A DNA stretch of 64,000 bases from Bacteroidetes bacterium UBA4414 (GTDB taxonomy: Bacteria > Bacteroidota > Bacteroidia > Chitinophagales > Chitinophagaceae): assembly GCA_002389765.1 (NCBI GenBank), contig DGQM01000010.1, positions 1 through 64,000 on the forward strand, in the 5' to 3' direction. Made by a program: the position numbers and the translations under genes. This document shows positions 59,649-64,000 of the stretch, in pieces. Numbering within the stretch: the first letter of the stretch is position 1; the number at the start of each line of letters is the position of its first letter. Under the pieces are notes generated by a model that was not told where the DNA came from, did no database searches, and was given only the letters and a program-made list of their open reading frames with translations.

Positions 59649-60398
59649 ATGAACAACAACAACTTGCAGCAGCGCTATGAGCTGTACACAACAGACGACT
59701 TTAAAGTATGGCAAACACTCTACGACCGCCAGATGAACTATCTGCAAATGCATGCTGCAAAAAACTATCTGGATGCCATAGAAGCCATCGCGTTCAATCG
59801 CCATGTTATTCCACACTTCGGAGATACTACGGTGCGCTTGCAGCAGGCTACGGGGTGGCAGCTGAAAGTAGTGCCGAACCTTGTTCCGCAAGATGAATTC
59901 TTCACTGCCTTATCGCAACGCATATTTCCTGCTACGGCATGGCTGCGCAGCTATGAGCAGATAGACTATATAGAAGAGCCGGATATGTTTCACGATGTGT
60001 TTGGCCACGTGCCGCTGTTGATGAATGCAGACTATGCAGCTTTTATGGAAGGTATTGGTAAGCTGGCTATGCAATGGATGCACAATCCGCAAGCCATCAG
60101 CCTGCTGGGGCGCATGTATTGGTTTACCATAGAGTTTGGCTTGATGCAGGAGCAGGATGAGCTGAAGCTATACGGTGCAGGTATTATGTCGTCGCTGGCA
60201 GAGGCAAATAATGCATTAGGTACTGCTTCTGCAAAGCACGTTTTTGATTTGCGACAAATGCTGCACACAAACTACCGTACAGACATCTTGCAGGATACGT
60301 ATTTCACCATTACATCCTTCAGTCAATTGTACCAATCGCTGCCTGCTATGGATGCGGCACTGAAGGCTATTGTGAAAGATGAGGTGTTGATAACCTGA
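59649..60398 (+). CDS. phhA: Phenylalanine 4-monooxygenase
   Basis: 249 residues, monomeric bacterial aromatic amino acid hydroxylase. Iron ligands His115 and His120 in EPDMFHDVFGHVPLL and Glu162 in MYWFTIEFGL; QRIFPATAWLR is typical of the Phe-hydroxylase subgroup. It converts Phe to Tyr with tetrahydropterin and O2 in the cytoplasm. The preceding leader with four consecutive Tyr codons and a terminator suggests that expression rises when charged tRNA-Tyr is low, so in this organism the enzyme may be used to make Tyr rather than only to degrade Phe. Confidence 0.93.
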   Translation: MNNNNLQQRYELYTTDDFKVWQTLYDRQMNYLQMHAAKNYLDAIEAIAFNRHVIPHFGDTTVRLQQATGWQLKVVPNLVPQDEFFTALSQRIFPATAWLRSYEQIDYIEEPDMFHDVFGHVPLLMNADYAAFMEGIGKLAMQWMHNPQAISLLGRMYWFTIEFGLMQEQDELKLYGAGIMSSLAEANNALGTASAKHVFDLRQMLHTNYRTDILQDTYFTITSFSQLYQSLPAMDAALKAIVKDEVLIT

Positions 60399-60417
60399 TG
60401 GAACTTGTATAAATAAT

Positions 60418-60444
60418 AAAAGGCTGGTATTACACCAGCCTTTT
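60418..60444. terminator. Bidirectional terminator between phhA and dnaK
   Basis: AAAAGGCTGGT-attac-ACCAGCCTTTT, 11-bp perfect stem between convergent genes. Confidence 0.88.
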
Positions 60445-60465
60445 ATCTTATGCTATCAATAGCGC

Positions 60466-62358
60466 TTATTTCACTTCTTCGTACTCAGCATCTGCTACAC
60501 CACCATCTGCATCGCCTGCAGGTTGTTGTTGTGCACTACCATCTGCACCAGCTTCTTGCTGTGCGCTGTAGATGTGCTGGCTTGCAGCTTGCCATGCAGT
60601 GTTCAGTTCTTCTGCAGCTTTATCTATACCGTCCATGTCTTCTGCTTTGTGTGCTTCTTTCAGCTTGTTCATTGCAGTTTCAATGGCTGTTTTTTCAGCT
60701 TCCGGTATTTTATCGCCGTAGTCTTTCAGTTGCTTTTCTGTGTTGAACACCAGGCCATCAGCCATGTTCAGTTTTTCAACACGCTCACGTACTTGCTTAT
60801 CAGCTTCTTCGTTTGCTTTAGCTTCATTCTTCATCTTTTCAATCTCTTCTTTGCTAAGGCCGCTACCAGCTTCTATACGGATGTTTTGTTGTTTGCCCGT
60901 GCCTTTATCTTTCGCCGTTACGTGCAGGATACCGTTCGCATCGATGTCGAAGATAACTTCTACCTGAGGTACACCACGCGGTGCCGGCGGAATGCCATCC
61001 AGAATGAAGCGGCCCAGCGATTTGTTCTGGTTTGCCATAGGGCGCTCACCTTGCAGTACGTTGATTTCTACACTTGGCTGGTTATCGCTTGCTGTAGAGA
61101 ACACTTCGCTTTTTTTGGTAGGGATAGTAGTGTTTGATTCTATCAGTTTCGTCATTACACCACCCATAGTTTCGATACCCAGTGAAAGCGGTGTAACGTC
61201 CAGCAGCAATACGTCTTTTACATCACCAGTCAATACACCACCTTGTATAGCCGCACCGATAGCTACCACCTCATCCGGGTTTACGCTACGGTTTGGTTTT
61301 TTGCCAAAGAATTTCTCAACTACTTCCTGCACTTTTGGTATACGTGTGCTACCACCTACCAGTATCACTTCGTCAATATCGCTCGGGTTCATACCTGCAT
61401 CTTTCAATGCTTTGCGGCATGGTTCCAGTGTGCGCTCTATCAGGCTGTCTGCCAGTTGTTCAAACTTAGCACGGCTCAGTTTACGAACAAGGTGTTTAGG
61501 AACACCGTCTACAGCTGTAATGTATGGCAGGTTGATTTCTGTTTCCTGAGAAGAAGAAAGCTCGATTTTCGCTTTTTCAGCACTTTCCTTCAAACGCTGC
61601 CAAGCCATAGGGTCTTTGCGCAGGTCGATAGCTTCATCTTTCTTAAACTCATCTGCCAGCCAGTCCATGATAACTTTATCAAAGTCGTCACCACCAAGGT
61701 GTGTATCACCGTTTGTAGATTTTACTTCAAATACACCGTCGCCCAGTTCCAGTACCGATACGTCGAACGTACCACCACCAAGGTCGAATACAGCTATTTT
61801 GCTATCCTGATTTTTCTTGTCAAGGCCATAAGCCAGTGCTGCAGCTGTAGGTTCGTTAATGATACGACGAACATTCAGACCTGCAATCTCGCCTGCTTCT
61901 TTTGTAGCTTGGCGTTGCGCATCGTTAAAGTATGCAGGTACGGTAATAACCGCTTCTTTTACTTCTTGTCCCAGAAAATCTTCAGCTGTCTTTTTCATCT
62001 TTTGCAGAATCATAGCGCTGATTTCCTGTGGCGTGTACATACGACCTTCAATCTCAACACGTGGTGTGTTGTTGTCACCTTTCACAATCTTGTAAGAGTT
62101 GTGCGTCATTTCGCCCGTTACTTCGTCATAACGACGGCCCATGTAACGTTTGATGGACATGATAGTGTTCATTGGGTTGGTGATAGCCTGGCGTTTGGCA
62201 GGGTCGCCCACTTTGCGTTCACCGTTTTTCAAAAAGGCTACTACCGATGGGGTGGTGCGGCGACCTTCGTCGTTTGCAATCACCACTGGTTCGTTGCCTT
62301 CCATTACAGAAACGCAAGAGTTGGTAGTACCTAAGTCAATGCCGATAATCTTACTCAT
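60466..62358 (-). CDS. dnaK: DnaK (Hsp70) chaperone
   Basis: 630 residues with complete Hsp70 architecture: IIGIDLGTTNSCVSVMEG, VITVPAYFNDAQRQATKEAG, VFDLGGGTFDVSVLELG, VILVGGSTRIPKVQ, LLLDVTPLSLGIETMGG; a Gly/Gln-rich C-terminal tail ends in an acidic EEVK (close to the EEVD-type tail). It folds and protects proteins with DnaJ and GrpE, whose genes are not adjacent. A second Hsp70 of the HscA type lies at 35474-37333. Confidence 0.95.
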   Translation of the reverse strand: MSKIIGIDLGTTNSCVSVMEGNEPVVIANDEGRRTTPSVVAFLKNGERKVGDPAKRQAITNPMNTIMSIKRYMGRRYDEVTGEMTHNSYKIVKGDNNTPRVEIEGRMYTPQEISAMILQKMKKTAEDFLGQEVKEAVITVPAYFNDAQRQATKEAGEIAGLNVRRIINEPTAAALAYGLDKKNQDSKIAVFDLGGGTFDVSVLELGDGVFEVKSTNGDTHLGGDDFDKVIMDWLADEFKKDEAIDLRKDPMAWQRLKESAEKAKIELSSSQETEINLPYITAVDGVPKHLVRKLSRAKFEQLADSLIERTLEPCRKALKDAGMNPSDIDEVILVGGSTRIPKVQEVVEKFFGKKPNRSVNPDEVVAIGAAIQGGVLTGDVKDVLLLDVTPLSLGIETMGGVMTKLIESNTTIPTKKSEVFSTASDNQPSVEINVLQGERPMANQNKSLGRFILDGIPPAPRGVPQVEVIFDIDANGILHVTAKDKGTGKQQNIRIEAGSGLSKEEIEKMKNEAKANEEADKQVRERVEKLNMADGLVFNTEKQLKDYGDKIPEAEKTAIETAMNKLKEAHKAEDMDGIDKAAEELNTAWQAASQHIYSAQQEAGADGSAQQQPAGDADGGVADAEYEEVK

Positions 62359-62473
62359 AGTCTTTTTCTATTATATCGTTTTGTTATTTACAGTAGTTAA
62401 AGACAATTAGTCAATTGATATGCCAGTTGCTCCAATTCGGCAATATTGGCAGTTTGTATGACAGCATGCATGA

Positions 62474-62507
62474 AAAATGCCTTAATGAACTAACATTAAG
62501 GCATTTT
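62474..62507 (-). terminator. Terminator of the lipoprotein gene
   Basis: 14-bp perfect stem AAAATGCCTTAATG / CATTAAGGCATTTT with a 6-nt loop, downstream of the leftward gene ending at 62536 and upstream of dnaK. Confidence 0.85.
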
Positions 62508-62535
62508 CTATTAATTATATATGAAATAATGTCAA

Positions 62536-63627
62536 TTATTCCTCGCTCACCCCTATGATATTCAATGATTTTGTAATCGGGTTTAGCTTAATGGAATCCA
62601 TCGTAATATTATCGATAGGGACATTTTTGCGGATGTTAAGCGCACGTGACGTTACAATGCCATATGCATTATCACCCTTCATATTGCTGTAGAATGGCTT
62701 AATCTGCTCACCTACTATGCTACCACTTTGTATAGTAGACAGTTGATAGTAGTTGTACAGCTCATTGCCGCCACAATAAATGATGAAATCGCAACTATCC
62801 AGATAACGGACAACATTAGCGGGTGCAGGGCCCATTGCATCATACAAAAAGCCATAGAAAGCGCTGTTCAGTGTTTCCATCTTAAACTGCTGCGCACCGG
62901 ACTTTGTATCCTTACCAAAAGTAAAATCGGCGCTTTTACGCGTTTTTTCTCCTGTAGTGTTGTTTTTTTCTACGTAGTTGAAGCGTATGATACCTTCTAT
63001 CATCCTGCCGTTGCGTGGCGTTGTTCCTGATAAAGTGAAGGAAGATTTCAGAGTTGTTTTGGCAAAGCTAAGCGTAAAAGTGGCATCGTTGAATTTAGAT
63101 ACGTAAAAGCTATTAGCATTGTCGGTTTTGTCTGTGTTGACTACATAGAATATCTCGCTGGAGTCTGTACGGCCTGCATCTGCATTTGTAACTACCAGCC
63201 TGTATTTGCGATATGGATTCAGCACACTGTCTGCATTGCTGCTGGTTTTCAGCTTGTATGCGTAGTGCGGATCTGTGAAGAAGCCCTGGCTGCCTGCTGC
63301 ATCTTTAGGATATCCCTCCAGCCTCATATCTACACGATACATAGGTATTACACGCCTAAGTGTGCTACCGCTGCCATCGTATTCTTTCATCACTACAGTC
63401 AGGTTTTTAAAGTAGCTGCTATCGGCTATCTGGCTCATATCTATAGCGCTCTTATCATTGTCCAGAAAGGCCTTTTCGATACGGATGTAGTGGGCGGTGT
63501 CGCTGGCATTGATCATACCATATGCCATCATAATCTCCTTATAAGGTGCAGCCACCTGAAAGTCGTCTTTGCAAGACTGCATACCCAATGATGCAGCCAG
63601 TAAAGCGGGAATAAGTAATTTTTTCAT
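62536..63627 (-). CDS. Lipoprotein of unknown function
   Basis: 363 residues. Lipoprotein signal peptide KKLLIPALLAASLGMQSC (lipobox GMQSC); start at 63627 as it directly precedes the signal, eleven codons into the longer frame. The mature part shows alternating strands and Asp/Asn-rich loops (HYIRIEKAFLDNDKSA, YRLVVTNADAGRTDSSEIFYV), ending with an Ile/Val-rich strand. The overall look is that of DUF4249-like outer membrane lipoproteins of Bacteroidota, but I do not claim the family. Upstream lies a region with repetitive palindromes. Confidence 0.55.
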   Translation of the reverse strand: MKKLLIPALLAASLGMQSCKDDFQVAAPYKEIMMAYGMINASDTAHYIRIEKAFLDNDKSAIDMSQIADSSYFKNLTVVMKEYDGSGSTLRRVIPMYRVDMRLEGYPKDAAGSQGFFTDPHYAYKLKTSSNADSVLNPYRKYRLVVTNADAGRTDSSEIFYVVNTDKTDNANSFYVSKFNDATFTLSFAKTTLKSSFTLSGTTPRNGRMIEGIIRFNYVEKNNTTGEKTRKSADFTFGKDTKSGAQQFKMETLNSAFYGFLYDAMGPAPANVVRYLDSCDFIIYCGGNELYNYYQLSTIQSGSIVGEQIKPFYSNMKGDNAYGIVTSRALNIRKNVPIDNITMDSIKLNPITKSLNIIGVSEE

Positions 63628-63825
63628 AATATGTAATATGTGCCGAAACACAGCCAACAAAGATAGGGGTTTAGCTGATAGTTTGGCTACAGGACATATA
63701 TATGATATTTGTTTGACAAAGCCCCACCCTCCGGGATCGTTGCATCGGGTATTATGTATTTATTAATGTGTTGATAGTTTTTGATAGTTTCTGTTGTGTT
63801 TTTGGTTCCGTAACCCTACCTACCG

Positions 63826-63906
63826 GCAGCAGGCATTTTGGTGGTTGATTATCAACCATAGTATGGTTACAAATGGTTACGAAATTGCCTGCCTGCTGCA
63901 GGCAGG
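63826..63906. repeat. REP-like palindromic region
   Basis: GCAGCAGGCA (63826-63835) is inverted against TGCCTGCTGC (63890-63899). The latter is part of a perfect 19-bp palindrome around CCTGCCTGC-T-GCAGGCAGG (63888-63906). Between them lie a second perfect palindrome GGTTGAT-T-ATCAACC (63843-63857) and a direct repeat of ATGGTTAC. The rest of 63628-64000 has no supportable gene. Confidence 0.55.
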
Positions 63907-64000
63907 TTGCAGTTTGTTGCAATTTTTTCAGTTGCGCACAAATACATGTTTCGGGTTTAGAGGGTATTCAAAGAGCTATTTTTTACTATAACAAATATAC

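Noticed and set aside
63794..63991. 65-codon ORF at the right end
   Set aside because: Runs through palindromic repeats, has no coding-like composition and no recognisable product.
1..64000. tRNA, rRNA, CRISPR array, prophage or insertion sequence
   Set aside because: No cloverleaf-like sequence, regularly spaced repeat array, transposase or phage structural gene was recognised on either strand; small RNA genes could still be missed by eye.

Overview
The window is a chromosomal segment of a Bacteroidota bacterium, most likely from the Chitinophagaceae/Chitinophagales area. Four things point there: a complete gldK-gldL-gldM-gldN block (type IX secretion and gliding motor), a secreted protein with a type A T9SS sorting domain, carboxypeptidase-regulatory-domain/beta-barrel outer membrane proteins beside a Reg_prop/Y_Y_Y sensor kinase, and repeated promoter elements of the Bacteroidota form TAnnTTTG just upstream of genes. 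No rRNA, tRNA, CRISPR array, phage or intact insertion sequence was seen. Most of the window is ordinary core genome; the left 4.8 kb and a few intergenic stretches look accessory.

Layout. 1-850: two small ORFs, each followed by the same 3' hairpin module. 887-4284: leftward block of a Crp/Fnr-type regulator, two tandem paralogous outer-membrane-like proteins with identical operators and promoters, a DUF6326-type membrane protein and a quinone-oxidoreductase-like protein. 4558-4734: remnant of a small lipoprotein gene with a stop codon in its signal peptide. 4796-6814: fold-III PLP decarboxylase and a lipocalin-like lipoprotein. 7097-11632: PhoX-like T9SS substrate, di-heme peroxidase and monoheme cytochrome. 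11693-14447: degenerate response regulator, unknown secreted protein, HemW. 14568-19013: unknown secreted protein, DUF4271 protein, HemD, DUF255/SPATA20 protein. 19194-23922: gldKLMN. 24025-26514: ComB, PDZ protein, metallo-beta-lactamase-fold hydrolase. 26614-32649: large peptidase-MA/propeller/beta-barrel protein, MlaD, OstA-like protein (envelope biogenesis). 32677-35409: attenuator-like leader, aminotransferase, aspartokinase. 35474-42805: HscA, lipoprotein, acyltransferase, SMC. 42949-54189: two barrel receptors, Cys-cluster protein, permease, response regulator and sensor kinase. 54287-58729: ACMSD, thiolase, an inverted-repeat-bounded four-helix-bundle gene, a Cys/Met-metabolism PLP enzyme, DinB. 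58732-63627: OMP, Tyr-leader attenuator plus phenylalanine 4-hydroxylase, DnaK, lipoprotein.

The most notable observation is a pair of candidate trp-type (ribosome-mediated) attenuators. Upstream of phenylalanine hydroxylase lies a 28-codon leader peptide with four consecutive Tyr codons, followed by mutually exclusive 1:2, 2:3 and 3:4 stems ending in a strong intrinsic terminator. This layout would read tyrosine, the product of the enzyme. Upstream of the aminotransferase-aspartokinase pair lies a 15-codon, Lys/Met/Ile-rich leader with the same logic. Other points of interest are the twin operators beside the Crp-like regulator, a receiver domain lacking its acidic pocket, and a four-helix-bundle cassette whose flanking inverted repeat supplies the stop codon of its neighbour.

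All family assignments come from reading the protein sequences by eye; no database search was run. Several start codons were moved downstream because a consensus TAnnTTTG box overlaps or lies inside the longer ORF.
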